Source: Hyphomicrobiaceae bacterium
GTDB lineage: Bacteria; Pseudomonadota; Alphaproteobacteria; Rhizobiales; Xanthobacteraceae
NCBI GenBank assembly: GCA_947472885.1
Contig: CANJBX010000022.1
Span: forward strand, 1 to 56,313
DNA length: 56,313 bases
Direction of reading: 5' to 3'
Under the pieces are notes generated by a model that made no database searches, was not told where the DNA came from, and saw nothing but the letters and a program-made list of their open reading frames with translations. The translations under genes and the position numbers were made by a program. Shown piece after piece: positions 8,088 to 18,113 of the stretch; position 1 is the first letter of the stretch; each line of letters begins with the position of its first letter.

Positions 8088-9059
8088 ATGCGCGCGCTGA
8101 TTCGTGCCGTGGTGTTTGTGTTCGCCGTTGTTGCAGGATCGCCGCTGGCGCTCGCCGACGAATGGCCAACGCGGCCGATTCGCTTCATCGTCTCGCAGGC
8201 CGCGGGCGGCACGCCGGATATTCTCTGCCGCCTCATCACCGATCGCATCTCGCGCAAGCTCGGCCAGCAGATCGTGGTCGAGAACAAGCCGGGTGGCGGC
8301 AACGTCATCGGCGCTTCCGCCGCGGCGCAAGCCGCGCCCGACGGCTACACGTTTTTCTTCGCAACTGGGGCTGCGCTGGTGACGAACGCGTATACGTTCA
8401 AGTCGCTGCCCTACGACCCGGTGAAGAGTTTTACGCCAGTTGGCATGGTCGGCAAGAATCCGTTCGTCCTTGTTGTTAATCCGAACGTACCGGCAAAGAC
8501 GCTCCCCGAATTCATCGCGCTCGCGAAGGCCGATTCGTCGAAGATTTCTGTCGCTACAGACGGCCAGCGCAATTTCTCCGGCATGCTGACCGCAAGGATT
8601 GGCAAGCTCGGCGGCGTCGATCTTGTGCAGGTGCCTTACGCAGCAATGCCGCAGGGCGTGCAGGACACGATCGGCGGGCGCGTGCAAGGCGCGATCATCG
8701 CCATCGCATCGGCAGCGCCACATCTGGCGAGCGGCGCGTTGCGCGCACTCGCGGTGAGTTCGGTGAAGAAGGTGCCGGGTTACGAGAGCGTTCCGACGAT
8801 TGCGGAAAGCTATCCAGGCTTTGATTTTATCGGCTGGTTCGTCGTCGTGGCACCGGCCGGAACGCCGGCGGATATTGTCGCGCGCATGAACAAGGAACTG
8901 GACGTTGCACTTAAAGACCCCGAGATCGTCAAGCGCATGAACGATGTTGGCGTCTACAGCGACGGGGCGGAAACGCCGGCGGCGACGGCAGCCTATAATG
9001 CTTCGCAGTTTGAAGCCTGGGGTAAGGCGGTCAAGGAAATCGGTTTGCAGGCGGAATAG
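8088..9059 (+). CDS. Tripartite tricarboxylate transporter solute-binding protein (TctC/Bug family)
   Basis: This 323-residue periplasmic protein has a signal peptide (cleavage near residue 24, after ALADE-type sequence). Bug-family hallmarks follow: WPTRPIRFIVSQAAGGTPD at the mature N terminus, IVVENKPGGGNVIGA, then DGYTFFF and LPYDPVKSF. Family members bind carboxylates and pass them to a TctA/TctB membrane complex. No TctA or TctB gene is nearby, so this is one of three orphan binding proteins in the window. GGGGGAG lies a few bases before the ATG as ribosome-binding site. Confidence 0.9.
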   Translation: MRALIRAVVFVFAVVAGSPLALADEWPTRPIRFIVSQAAGGTPDILCRLITDRISRKLGQQIVVENKPGGGNVIGASAAAQAAPDGYTFFFATGAALVTNAYTFKSLPYDPVKSFTPVGMVGKNPFVLVVNPNVPAKTLPEFIALAKADSSKISVATDGQRNFSGMLTARIGKLGGVDLVQVPYAAMPQGVQDTIGGRVQGAIIAIASAAPHLASGALRALAVSSVKKVPGYESVPTIAESYPGFDFIGWFVVVAPAGTPADIVARMNKELDVALKDPEIVKRMNDVGVYSDGAETPAATAAYNASQFEAWGKAVKEIGLQAE

Positions 9060-9155
9060 AAAAATCCATTTGTCGAACCATCGCTAATGGTTTTCTAACG
9101 CGCGAAAAATCCGCGTCGCCGTTGAATGAATCCGGCACGCGCATTGTAATGAAAG

Positions 9156-9177
9156 TGTCACATGACAGTATGTGACA
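9156..9177. promoter_or_regulatory. Perfect 22-bp dyad, putative operator
   Basis: The sequence TGTCACAT-N6-ATGTGACA is a perfect 8-bp inverted repeat with a 6-base centre. It lies about 97 bases upstream of the GGDEF-EAL start, in a 214-base gap without a gene. The size and symmetry fit a dimeric regulator. The layout resembles Crp/Fnr-type sites but with different half-sites. Confidence 0.5.
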
Positions 9178-9273
9178 GCCGCGAGTTCCACGCTTTAACG
9201 GCCCTTAACTGCCCAATCCCTAAGCATCCCCCGCGCACCAACAGAACTTTCATAGAAAATTGCGGCGGGGCAC

Positions 9274-11775
9274 ATGGCTACTTCTGAGATCGCTACTTTG
9301 GGCAGGGCTGAGATATCCGGCGCTTCACCGCTGCTCGGCGGTGACATTCCCATGCTGCGGCTCAAGTGGCGTGCGGCGTTGCAGCCGGGGCATATGCTGC
9401 CGCCCTACGAAGAGGTCGTGCTGGGAAGTCTTGGTCGGCTTGCCGACAACCTCATGCTGATTGGTGGCGCGGCGACGGATCGCGAACGCATCCTGCAGGC
9501 CGGACGCAGCATCTGTCGGTGGATCGGCCTGGATATTCAGGTCAAGCAGATCGGCGACCTGCCAGCGGATTGCATGCTCACGGTGCGCGAAGCCTGGTCG
9601 CAGGCGTTGCAAAGCAACAGCCCGGCGTTTTCAGTTACGCACCGGGTGCGCGACGGTATCGTGGAGACGTATGAAATCCTTGCGATGCCGATGTCGTGCC
9701 GCTGGGGGCCGCCGCTGGTCGCGATCTATGCGCGAGAGCAGGGCAGCCGCTACAATCTCGTCGATGCGATCTTCCGCTCGACCGGAGAAAGCATGCTGGC
9801 GCTCGCCGCCGTCCGCGATGCCGCCAACAATACTGTCGATTTCCAGATCGTTGCATTCAACGAAGCGACGGAACGGCAGTTGCAGAAGCCGAAGCAGGAA
9901 TTGCTGTGGCGCCGCTTCTCCGAACTCCAGCGCGAACTCGATTTGCACGGAGTTCTGGCGCGGCTGCTTCGCGTGCATGCGACCGGGCAATCCGACGAAT
10001 TCGAACTGACATTACAGATCGGCGGCGCCGATGTGTTCTTCAAGGCTGGCCTGGCCGTCGGTGGCGATCTGGTCTCGGTGACGCTGACCGAAGTCGGCGA
10101 ACTCAGGCGACGCGAAGCGTCATTTAGGTTGCTGTTCGATGGCAATCCGGTGCCGATGTGGCTCTACGACCCGGAAACCCTGAGCTTCCTCAGCGTCAAT
10201 GACGCGGCGGTGTCGCACTATGGCTATTCGCGTGAACTGTTCACGGCGATGACCCTTCAGGACATCTGGCCGGAGGACGAGTGGGAGCAGCATCGGGAAG
10301 TCGCGCGTTCGGTTGCCGAGACTTATGAATCCGAGCGGAGCTGGCGGCATATCAAGAAGGACGGCAGCGTTATCGAGGTGCTGACCTATGGCCGCCGGTT
10401 GACGTTCGATCTGCGGCCCGCTGTGCTGGTGGCGGTCGTCGATGTGACCGAACGCCGGCAGGCGGAAGCGCGTATCGAACACATGGCGCACCATGACGCG
10501 CTCACCGGATTGCCGAACCGCGTCCGCTTCAACGAATATCTGGAGGAGGCGCTGGTGCGCAGGGCGCATACCGGCGAGCAGCTCGCCGTGCTGTGCCTCG
10601 ATCTCGACCAGTTCAAGACCGTCAACGACAGCCTTGGGCATCCCGTCGGCGATCAGTTGCTGCGCTCGGTGAGCGTTCGCCTGAAGGAGTGCGTTGGCGA
10701 GCGCGGCCTGGTGGCGCGGCTTGGCGGCGATGAGTTTGCGGTGGTGATGGCGAAAGCCGGTCCGAATGAGTCGAGTGAACTGGCTGCTGCGCTCGTCGAG
10801 GCGCTCAGCCGTGTCTACGAGATCCAGGGCCATGAAATCATGGCGGGCGTCAGCATCGGCATAGCACTTGCGCCGCACGATGGCGAAACGTCGGAATCGC
10901 TGCTGCGCAACGCGGACATGGCGCTGTACCGGGCGAAGTTCGATGGCCGCGGGCGCTTTCATTTCTTTGAAGCGGATATGGACCGCCGCGTGCAGCTGCG
11001 CCGCCAGCTCGAACTCGATCTGCGCCGCGCCTACACCAACAGCGAATTTGAACTTTATTATCAGCCGCTGGTGAACCTGAAGACCGACGAAGTCTCGGGC
11101 TTCGAGGCGCTGCTGCGCTGGCGTCATCCCGAACGCGGCATGGTATCGCCGGCGGAGTTTATTCCGCTGGAGGAAGAAATCGGCCTGATCGTTCCCATCG
11201 GCGAGTGGGTGTTGTGCAAGGCGTGTGCCGACGCGATGGCATGGCCGAGCGATATCAAGGTCGCGGTCAACCTCTCGCCGGTGCAGTTTCGCAACAAGGG
11301 GCTGACGGCGGCGGTGATGACCGCGCTGGCCTACTCGCGGCTGCCGGCCAGGCGGCTTGAACTTGAGATTACGGAGTCTGTGTTGCTCGCCGAAACCGAC
11401 ACCAACCTCGCGACGTTGCACCGGCTGCGCGAACTGGGCGTCCACATCTCGATGGACGATTTCGGCACCGGCTATTCGTCGCTGAGCTACCTGCGCAGTT
11501 TTCCGTTTGACAAGATCAAGATCGACCAGTCGTTCGTGCGCGAACTCGCGGAGCGGCCGGACTGCATGGCGATCATCAAGGCGGTTGCCGGGCTCGGCAT
11601 CAGCCTCGGCATTGCCACGACCGCCGAGGGGGTCGAGACCGAGGAACAGCTTTCACGTCTGCGCGCGGAAGGCTGCACGGAATTGCAGGGCTTCCTGTTC
11701 TCACCGCCGCGGCCGGCGGGCGAGGTGATGGGATTGCTGGCGCAGCACGGTTACGCGATTGCCAGGGTGGCGTGA
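9274..11775 (+). CDS. PAS-GGDEF-EAL bifunctional c-di-GMP signalling protein
   Basis: This is an 833-residue protein with no obvious membrane segment. The N-terminal part (1-280) has GAF/PAS-like character. A recognisable PAS domain follows (about 283-395), then GGDEF (about 400-565) and EAL (about 575-825). The GGDEF motif is intact at 484-488. The product-inhibition I-site (RxxD) is replaced by GERG at 475-478. The EAL domain keeps EALLRW (611-616), NLSPVQF, ITESVLL, DDFGTGYS and TAEGVETEEQ, so it should hydrolyse c-di-GMP. Net activity cannot be read from sequence. The PilZ protein at the left end is a possible downstream receptor. Confidence 0.93.
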   Translation: MATSEIATLGRAEISGASPLLGGDIPMLRLKWRAALQPGHMLPPYEEVVLGSLGRLADNLMLIGGAATDRERILQAGRSICRWIGLDIQVKQIGDLPADCMLTVREAWSQALQSNSPAFSVTHRVRDGIVETYEILAMPMSCRWGPPLVAIYAREQGSRYNLVDAIFRSTGESMLALAAVRDAANNTVDFQIVAFNEATERQLQKPKQELLWRRFSELQRELDLHGVLARLLRVHATGQSDEFELTLQIGGADVFFKAGLAVGGDLVSVTLTEVGELRRREASFRLLFDGNPVPMWLYDPETLSFLSVNDAAVSHYGYSRELFTAMTLQDIWPEDEWEQHREVARSVAETYESERSWRHIKKDGSVIEVLTYGRRLTFDLRPAVLVAVVDVTERRQAEARIEHMAHHDALTGLPNRVRFNEYLEEALVRRAHTGEQLAVLCLDLDQFKTVNDSLGHPVGDQLLRSVSVRLKECVGERGLVARLGGDEFAVVMAKAGPNESSELAAALVEALSRVYEIQGHEIMAGVSIGIALAPHDGETSESLLRNADMALYRAKFDGRGRFHFFEADMDRRVQLRRQLELDLRRAYTNSEFELYYQPLVNLKTDEVSGFEALLRWRHPERGMVSPAEFIPLEEEIGLIVPIGEWVLCKACADAMAWPSDIKVAVNLSPVQFRNKGLTAAVMTALAYSRLPARRLELEITESVLLAETDTNLATLHRLRELGVHISMDDFGTGYSSLSYLRSFPFDKIKIDQSFVRELAERPDCMAIIKAVAGLGISLGIATTAEGVETEEQLSRLRAEGCTELQGFLFSPPRPAGEVMGLLAQHGYAIARVA

Positions 11776-11784
11776 GCGGAAGGC

Positions 11785-13728
11785 CTAGCCTTCCGCCTGC
11801 GCGCGCTTGATGTCCGGCGGGATGGCCTCGTCCTTAAGCATCGCCAGGGCTTCGTCGAGCTTCATCACGGTCTGGTCCTGGCTGCCGAGGCGGCGGATCG
11901 AGACCTCGCGGTTCTCGGCTTCCTTCTTGCCGACGACAAGCAGCACCGGCACCTTCGCCAGCGAGTGTTCGCGCACCTTGTAGTTGATCTTCTCGTTGCG
12001 AAGATCAATCTGGACACGCAGGCCCGCGCGCCGCGCCGCCTGTGTAACTTCCTCCGCGTAGCTGTCGCCATCCGATGTGATGGTCATGACGACGGCCTGC
12101 ATCGGCGAAAGCCAGAGCGGGAATTTGCCCTCATAGTGTTCGATCAGGATGCCGGTGAAGCGTTCGAGCGAGCCGAACAGCGCCCGGTGCAGCATCACCG
12201 GCGTTACCTTGTTGGAATGCTCGTCGATGTAGAACGCGCCGAGGCGGCCGGGCAGGTTGAGATCGACCTGGATGGTGCCGCACTGCCAGTCACGGCCGAT
12301 GGCGTCGCGCAGCACGTATTCGAGCTTCGGCCCGTAGAATGCGCCTTCGCCCTTGTTGAGCGTCCACGGACGGCCCGAGGCTTCGAGCGCCTTCATCAAT
12401 GCGGATTCCGCCTTGTCCCACACGGCATCCTCGCCGATGCGTTTTTCCGGCCGGTCGGAGAACTTGATGCGGACGTCGGTAAAGCCGAAGTCCTCATAGA
12501 TCGACAGGATCATGTCGTTCGTCTTGATCGTTTCTTCGGCGATCTGGTGTTCAGTGATGAATACGTGTGCGTCGTCCTGCGTGAAGGCGCGCACGCGCAT
12601 CAGGCCATGCAACGCGCCCGACGGCTCGAAGCGATGCACCTTGCCGAATTCGGCGATCTTGAGCGGCAGGTCGCGATACGACTTCAGGCCGTTCTTGAAA
12701 ATCTGCACATGGCCGGGGCAGTTCATCGGTTTGATCGCATAGATGCGCTGATCTTCTTCGCGCTGCGCGGTGAGGAACATCATGTCGTTGTAGGTCGGAA
12801 TGTGGCCGGTCGTGACCCACAGCTCCTTGTCTATCAACTGGGGCGAGTTGACTTCCTGATAGCCTGCCGTGGTCTGGACACGGCGGATGTAATTTTCGAG
12901 CGCCTGGAACAGCGTCCAGCCCTTCGAATGCCAGAACACGGAGCCGGGCGCTTCTTCCTGAAAATGGAACATGTCCATCTCGCGGCCGAGCTTGCGGTGG
13001 TCGCGCTTCTCGGCCTCCTCGATCTGCTTGAGGTGCGCGTCGAGTTCTTCTTTCTTGGCGAAGGCCGTGCCGTAGATGCGCGTCAGCATCGGATTGTTGC
13101 TGTCACCGCGCCAGTAGGCGCCGGCGGCCTTCATCAGCTTGAAGGCGTCGCCGACCTTGCCGGTCGAGGTCATGTGCGGGCCGCGGCACAGGTCGAACCA
13201 GTCGCCCTGCTTATAGATGTTGATGTTCTGGTCGGCCGGGATCGCATCGACGAGTTCGACCTTGAAGGCTTCGCCCTTGTCGCGGAAAACCTGCTTGGTC
13301 TGATCGCGTGTCCAGACTTCCTTGGTGAACGGCTTGTCGCGCGCGACGATCTCGCGCATTTTCTTTTCGATGGCGGGGAAGTCTTCCGGCGTGAACGGCT
13401 CGTTGCGGAAGAAGTCGTAATAGAAGCCGCTGTCGATTACCGGGCCGATGGTGACCTGGGTGCCGGGCCACAGCGCCTGTACGGCTTCCGCCAGCACATG
13501 CGCGGCGTCGTGACGGATCAGCTCAAGCGCGCGCGGGTCGTCGCGCGAGACGAATTCGATCCTGGCATCGCTTTCGATCTTGTCGGCGAGGTCGACGACC
13601 TTGCCATCCAGCGCCATGGCGACGGTGCGCTTGGCGAGCGAGGGCGAGATGCCCTTCGCGATGTCGAGACCGGAAATGCCGTCGGGGAATTCACGGCGTG
13701 CGCCGTCGGGAAAGGTCAGGGCGACCAT
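11785..13728 (-). CDS. thrS: Threonyl-tRNA synthetase
   Basis: This 647-residue class II synthetase charges tRNA-Thr. Domains in order are TGS (1-60), the editing domain with HxxxH (HDAAH) and CxxxH (CRGPH), the catalytic core with the zinc-binding MNCPGH segment, and the C-terminal anticodon-binding domain. The editing residues are intact, so mischarged serine should be removed. The ATG at 13728 is chosen because AGGAGA sits 6 bases upstream and the product starts MVALTFPDG, as in homologues. The frame is open for 39 more codons upstream with no family resemblance. No T-box or other leader element was seen. Confidence 0.96.
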   Translation of the reverse strand: MVALTFPDGARREFPDGISGLDIAKGISPSLAKRTVAMALDGKVVDLADKIESDARIEFVSRDDPRALELIRHDAAHVLAEAVQALWPGTQVTIGPVIDSGFYYDFFRNEPFTPEDFPAIEKKMREIVARDKPFTKEVWTRDQTKQVFRDKGEAFKVELVDAIPADQNINIYKQGDWFDLCRGPHMTSTGKVGDAFKLMKAAGAYWRGDSNNPMLTRIYGTAFAKKEELDAHLKQIEEAEKRDHRKLGREMDMFHFQEEAPGSVFWHSKGWTLFQALENYIRRVQTTAGYQEVNSPQLIDKELWVTTGHIPTYNDMMFLTAQREEDQRIYAIKPMNCPGHVQIFKNGLKSYRDLPLKIAEFGKVHRFEPSGALHGLMRVRAFTQDDAHVFITEHQIAEETIKTNDMILSIYEDFGFTDVRIKFSDRPEKRIGEDAVWDKAESALMKALEASGRPWTLNKGEGAFYGPKLEYVLRDAIGRDWQCGTIQVDLNLPGRLGAFYIDEHSNKVTPVMLHRALFGSLERFTGILIEHYEGKFPLWLSPMQAVVMTITSDGDSYAEEVTQAARRAGLRVQIDLRNEKINYKVREHSLAKVPVLLVVGKKEAENREVSIRRLGSQDQTVMKLDEALAMLKDEAIPPDIKRAQAEG

Positions 13729-13892
13729 GGCTGTTCTCCTGTTGCTCACTCCTGCGAACGAACGCAGGTAAGCGGATGTATTGGCCGGCGCGTATATCGG
13801 GCCGGACGCAAGAATCTCGATAGAGCATGGAAATGGAATTTTCAACCCTGTAGAGTGGTTCGCATGGGCCTACAGGACGGAGCGCCGGGGCG

Positions 13893-15260
13893 ATGAAGGC
13901 GGGCGGCACATGGCTGTTGCGATGCCTGCTGCTGGCCGGCCTGTCGGCGATACTGGCATCGCCTGCGCTTGCGGTGGAAGGCGGCAAAGGCGGTGCTGCG
14001 GGCGGCACGCGCAGCCCGCCGGCCAGGCCGTCCCCGGTGGCGAAAATCCAGGACGACCCGCTGCTGTTCTACCTTGCGAAGGCGGAACCGGGCGCCTGCG
14101 GCGAGGGCTGCAGCGAATGGATCGCCGTCGAGGGCAGCTTTGACAAGGGCGCGGCGGACCGGCTGCGTGGGTTTCTCCGGCAGCAGAAGAATCCCAAACT
14201 GCCGATCTATTTCAACTCGCCGGGCGGCTATGAAAGCGAAGGGCTGAAGATCGGGCGGTTGCTGCGCGAGCGCGGCATGACGGCGGGCGTGGCGCGCACG
14301 GTGCCTGCGGCCTGCATTTCCGTCAGCGATGAAGCCTGCCGCGCCGTGAAGCGTTCCGCGCAGGCGGTTGCCGCGCGTTGGGTCAGCTTCAATGCGACCT
14401 GCAACTCTTCCTGCGTCTACGCGCTGATCGGGGCCAAGGTGCGCGAAGTGCCTGCCGGCGCGCGGATCGGCGTGCATTCCAGCAAGCTCGTCGAGATGAC
14501 CTACAACGGCCGCGCCATTGATCTTTCATCCGATCGGCTGCCGTCTGCCGTCAAGGCGCGGATCGCAACGCTGCAAACCGTGCCGCGCAGCTACGTCCGC
14601 GAAATGGGCATCGACGCCGGCCTGAACGAGGTCATTTCGCGCACGCCCTATGAGCGCATACAGGTGCTGAGCCGCGCGGAGATTGCGAAGTTCGGCATCG
14701 ACAAGCGCACGCGTCACGAGACCGGCTGGATGGTGGTGGCCTCGCGGGCGTCTGCCCCGACCATCGTCAAGGTGGTGACAAGTACGGACGAAGGGCGCGC
14801 GAATGCCCCGGATGTCGCGCTGATGCGCCTGCGCTGCTTTCAGAACGACCGGATCGGCGCCGAGTTCTATCACCGCATGTCGCCCGACGAACACGACAAG
14901 GTCGCTGCGGCAAAATTTTCTGTCGCGGGACGCAGCACGGCGTTCCTGTCGGCCGGCTCGGTCATTTCCGGCGAGGCGCTCGATCCCGGCGCTTCGCTGT
15001 TTCGCTACGTGACCGCGACCGCACCACGCTTCTTCGACGAGGCGGCAACCCAGGCGACATTCGACATCATCGAGAGCGTGACGGTGCGTGGCGCAGCGGC
15101 TGGCCGCACGGTGACGTTCTCGACGGCGGGACTGTCCGATGCGCTGAAGCATTTGCGCGACGCCTGCGGGAAGGGGCGTGGCAATAATCCGCCGCCGCTG
15201 AACGATCCCGCTGCGAAGGATCCGGTTTCAAGCGATCCGCTGACACCGACTATTCTCTGA
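13893..15260 (+). CDS. Exported ClpP/crotonase-fold-like protein (COG3904-like), intact copy
   Basis: This 455-residue protein has a signal peptide (cleavage near residue 27, PALA-VEG). Its core resembles the ClpP fold: YFNSPGG at about 106-112 where ClpP has its oxyanion glycines, CNSSC at 170-174 where the catalytic serine would sit, and His195 in RIGVHSS where ClpP has its histidine. A preceding CxxxCxEWIA motif (Cys69, Cys73) is shared with the broken paralogue downstream. The C-terminal 200 residues are of unknown type. Substrate and activity are unknown, and the protease-like assignment is by motif only. Confidence 0.72.
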   Translation: MKAGGTWLLRCLLLAGLSAILASPALAVEGGKGGAAGGTRSPPARPSPVAKIQDDPLLFYLAKAEPGACGEGCSEWIAVEGSFDKGAADRLRGFLRQQKNPKLPIYFNSPGGYESEGLKIGRLLRERGMTAGVARTVPAACISVSDEACRAVKRSAQAVAARWVSFNATCNSSCVYALIGAKVREVPAGARIGVHSSKLVEMTYNGRAIDLSSDRLPSAVKARIATLQTVPRSYVREMGIDAGLNEVISRTPYERIQVLSRAEIAKFGIDKRTRHETGWMVVASRASAPTIVKVVTSTDEGRANAPDVALMRLRCFQNDRIGAEFYHRMSPDEHDKVAAAKFSVAGRSTAFLSAGSVISGEALDPGASLFRYVTATAPRFFDEAATQATFDIIESVTVRGAAAGRTVTFSTAGLSDALKHLRDACGKGRGNNPPPLNDPAAKDPVSSDPLTPTIL

Positions 15261-15287
15261 CAGTTTTGATGCGCGCTATGTCTGCGC

Positions 15288-15641
15288 TCACTCCGGCGTG
15301 CCGTTGACGCCGCGCCAGCGCGCATAGCGCCACGGCAGGTACCAGTGGGTGCGAGGCGGCAAGGTCTTTGGCACGAAGTCGAGGCCCGAAGTGCCGAACG
15401 GGTTGCAGCGGCACAGCCGCCCGGCCGTCATCCAGCCGCCGGCCCAGAGGCCGAATCGCTCAAGCGCGTCGTCGCCATAGGCCGAGCAGGTCGGCAGGTG
15501 GCGGCATTCGTAGCCGATCAGCGGTGAAAGCCCGTAGCGATAGGCCGAAATCAGGGCGCGCCCGGCCCTGCGGGGAGCTTTTCCTGCGGCATCGAACAGG
15601 GAATCGAGGTTCATCATAAGTTTCTGGCGTTTACCAAGCAT
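15288..15641 (-). CDS. yidD: Membrane protein insertion efficiency factor YidD
   Basis: This 117-residue protein carries the YidD signature: YRYGLSPLIGYECRHLPTCSAYGDDAL followed by GRLCRCNPFG, split here only for reference, including the conserved cysteines. YidD is a small membrane-associated protein that helps YidC-dependent insertion. It usually neighbours rnpA, yidC or rpmH, none of which is here. Instead it is enclosed by two exported ClpP-like paralogues on the opposite strand. Translation may begin at 15641 or at the ATG pair 8-9 codons downstream; neither has a clear ribosome-binding site. Confidence 0.88.
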   Translation of the reverse strand: MLGKRQKLMMNLDSLFDAAGKAPRRAGRALISAYRYGLSPLIGYECRHLPTCSAYGDDALERFGLWAGGWMTAGRLCRCNPFGTSGLDFVPKTLPPRTHWYLPWRYARWRGVNGTPE

Positions 15642-15753
15642 CGTGCCGGGGGTTACAATTGGCGACCGCTAAAATTGCACCAATGGGTGAAGCGATGGCC
15701 GTTGGCACCCTAGCACGGCAGCGTTCATGTAGGCGCTGCGTCCGAGTTCTGCG

Positions 15754-17003
15754 ATGAGCATGCCCTTGCGTCTGCTGCCGGTATTGCTGCTGCTGCTTGC
15801 GCTGGCGGCGGGCGAGGCGCGTGCGCAGGCACAGGTGCAGCAAGACGTGCCGCCGGCATTGCAGCGCCCGGTCATGACCTTCGTATGGGTCCGCGAGGGG
15901 CCGGCGGAGAAATGCCGTGACCACTGCCGCGAATGGATTGCCGCCAAGGGCATGATCGACGCCAATTCGGCGCGCACGTTCGCGGAATTCACCCGCACGA
16001 ACAATATCCAGGGCGCGACGCTGGTGATCGAGAGCGAGGCGGCTCGGTGAGCGCGGCGATGACGCTCGGCCGCCTGCTGCGCCAGCTCGGCATCTCGACC
16101 ATGGTCGGTCATACCGACATGCTCGGCGCTGGCGCGGATGGCGTCATGCGTGCGCAACTGTCGCCATCGGCGTTCTGCGCCTCGATGTGTCCGTTCGTGG
16201 TGCTGGGCGGCGCGCGCCGTCACGTTCCGGCGCAGGCACGCGTGCTGGTGCACCAGATCTGGCCGCGGCTGCGGCGCGAGGACGCCATGGCCTCGACCTA
16301 CAGCGCGCAGGATTTCGTCGCACTGCAGCGCGAACTGGGGTTGCGCGCCAGGTATGTTTCGGAAATGGGCGGCGACATCGAGCTGTTTGAAATCTCGCTG
16401 CGCATTCCGCCATGGGAAGTGATGCGGCCGCTGTCGCAGGAAGACTTGCGGCGCATGAAGCTGAGCAATAGCGAGGATGTGTTCACCCCTGTGCTGACCG
16501 GGGCTGCGCCTGCAACCGCCAATGTGGTTGACGTACCGCTGAACCGGACCTTCAACACGCCGGATCGCGGCTGGACCATCAACGAAGGTACGCGAGGCAT
16601 GTCCCGCAAGCACCCTTTGACCATCGAGGGCGAGCCGATCGGGTCGTTTGAACTGTCGTTCACCTGCGACGCGCAGGGCATCACCGCGAACTATGTCGAA
16701 CAGCGCATGGTGCGTGGCAATGCGCAGGACGACCGCGTCGCCAGTATCATCATCGTCAGTGGCAAGGATTTCGGCTTGCGGATGCCGGTGCGGACGTCAT
16801 CGCTTGAAGGCCGCGATGCGTTGCGCTCAGTCGCGACGGCGAGGGTGCCTGCGGGATTCATCGAGGCGCTGGTGGCGAGTGAAGGGCGCTCGCTGACTAT
16901 CGGCACGCAGACGATGCGCAGGACGCGCACCGCGATCCGGCCGGGCAATACGGGATTCGCCGAGAGCTTCAAGCGCAGCCTGACGGATTGCGCAAAGCAA
17001 TGA
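15754..17003 (+). pseudogene. Frameshifted exported ClpP-like paralogue (COG3904-like)
   Basis: The first frame starts at 15754 with a signal peptide and the motif CRDHCREWIAAKG, then stops at 16050. The protein clearly continues in another frame from about 16038 to 17003, with GGSVSAAMTLGRLLRQLG, CASMCPFVVLGG and VLVHQIW. These match the oxyanion, serine and histidine regions of the intact paralogue at 13893-15260. One extra G at about 16036-16042 (GAGGCGG restored to GAGGGCGG) rejoins the frames as ESEGGSVS. The repaired product would be about 416 residues. It is either a recent pseudogene or a one-base sequence error. Confidence 0.8.
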
Positions 17004-17028
17004 AGTAAGGGGTGTGTGAAACGGCCGC

Positions 17029-17997
17029 TCAGTTCTGCGGGATTTTTGCGATCCTCACGAACTCGGCCCATTCATCGACGGTCGCCTTCAGCAGATCGTG
17101 CGTTTCTTTCGGCGAGGAGATGAAAATATCCGCGCCGATCTGCGTGTGGAAGTCGATCACGTCCTTCCGGCCCAGCAATTCCTTGAAGTAGCCATTCCAT
17201 TGCTGGACGATCGGATCTGGCGTACCGGCGGCGACAAAGCCGCCCCACCAGCCGAGCTGGTTCATCTCGACGCCCTGTTCGCGCATCGTCGGAATGTCCG
17301 GCATCGACCTGGTGCGTTCGCCTGCGCTGACCGCGAGAAGGCGGACGCGCCCCTCGCGGGCCTGGCTCATGGCGAAGGCTGCATCGAAGGGTGCGAATTC
17401 GACGCGCCCGCCCAGCATGTCGTTGATGGCGTCCTGCCCGGTGCGATAGCTCACGTCCACCGTCTCCAGCCCGGCGCGCTGCTTGTAAATCTCGCCCATG
17501 ATCTTGGCCGAGGTCGCGCTCGCGGCATAGTTCGCAGACGCGCCCTTTGTTTTGAGAATTTCGGTGAGTGCACGGACATCCTTGGCCGGATGATCCTTCA
17601 GCACTGTCATGACGAATGGTGCCTTGCTGATCGAGGCGACCGGCTGCAACGCGGTGCGAACATCGAATGGCGGATTCTTGAAGAGGTGCATGTTGCCGGC
17701 GGTAGCGCTGCCGGAGTGCACATAGACGGTGAAGCCGTCGGGTCTGGAGCGCACGACGTATTCCGCAGCGATGTTGCCGCCTGCGCCCGGCTTGTTCTCG
17801 ACCAGGACCGTCTGGCCAATGACCTGGGACATCTTCTCGGCGAGATAGCGAACCTGGATATCAGCGCCGCTGCCGGGCGGGAAGGCGCAGATGAAACTGA
17901 CGGGTTTGCCTTTGGGGAAGTCCTGGGCGATGGCTTCGACAGCCGGCTGCAGGATGAACGCGGCAGCGGCAAGCGCCGCCAGTTTGAATTTCAGCAT
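17029..17997 (-). CDS. Tripartite tricarboxylate transporter solute-binding protein (TctC/Bug family), second orphan
   Basis: This 322-residue periplasmic protein has a signal peptide ending near residue 24 (AVEAIAQDF). Bug-family motifs follow: FPKGKPVSFICAFPPGSGAD, VLVENKPGAGGNIAAEYV and a DGFTVYVHSG segment. It lacks membrane partners in the vicinity. It converges tightly with the frameshifted gene, with 25 bases between stop codons. GGGAAGGAAG lies just upstream of the ATG as ribosome-binding site. The ligand is probably a carboxylate by family, but it cannot be specified. Confidence 0.9.
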   Translation of the reverse strand: MLKFKLAALAAAAFILQPAVEAIAQDFPKGKPVSFICAFPPGSGADIQVRYLAEKMSQVIGQTVLVENKPGAGGNIAAEYVVRSRPDGFTVYVHSGSATAGNMHLFKNPPFDVRTALQPVASISKAPFVMTVLKDHPAKDVRALTEILKTKGASANYAASATSAKIMGEIYKQRAGLETVDVSYRTGQDAINDMLGGRVEFAPFDAAFAMSQAREGRVRLLAVSAGERTRSMPDIPTMREQGVEMNQLGWWGGFVAAGTPDPIVQQWNGYFKELLGRKDVIDFHTQIGADIFISSPKETHDLLKATVDEWAEFVRIAKIPQN

Positions 17998-18113
17998 GGC
18001 TTCCTTCCCTCGGCCAGTCTCGGCGGACTGTTCCGATGGGAGCTTAGCGTGCGATTGTCAGGGATGCGAATAGAGTACAATGCCGCAGGTGCCGGCGAAG
18101 CGGCGAGACCCGC

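Noticed and set aside
9195-9208. CtrA-type box TTAA-N6-TTAA before the GGDEF-EAL gene
   Set aside because: The usual spacing is N7, and TTAA pairs of similar spacing are common in these AT-richer gaps.
11965-13896. Open frame of 643 codons opposite thrS
   Set aside because: It is an antisense shadow of a highly conserved synthetase. The composition is Arg/Asp-rich and no domain is visible.
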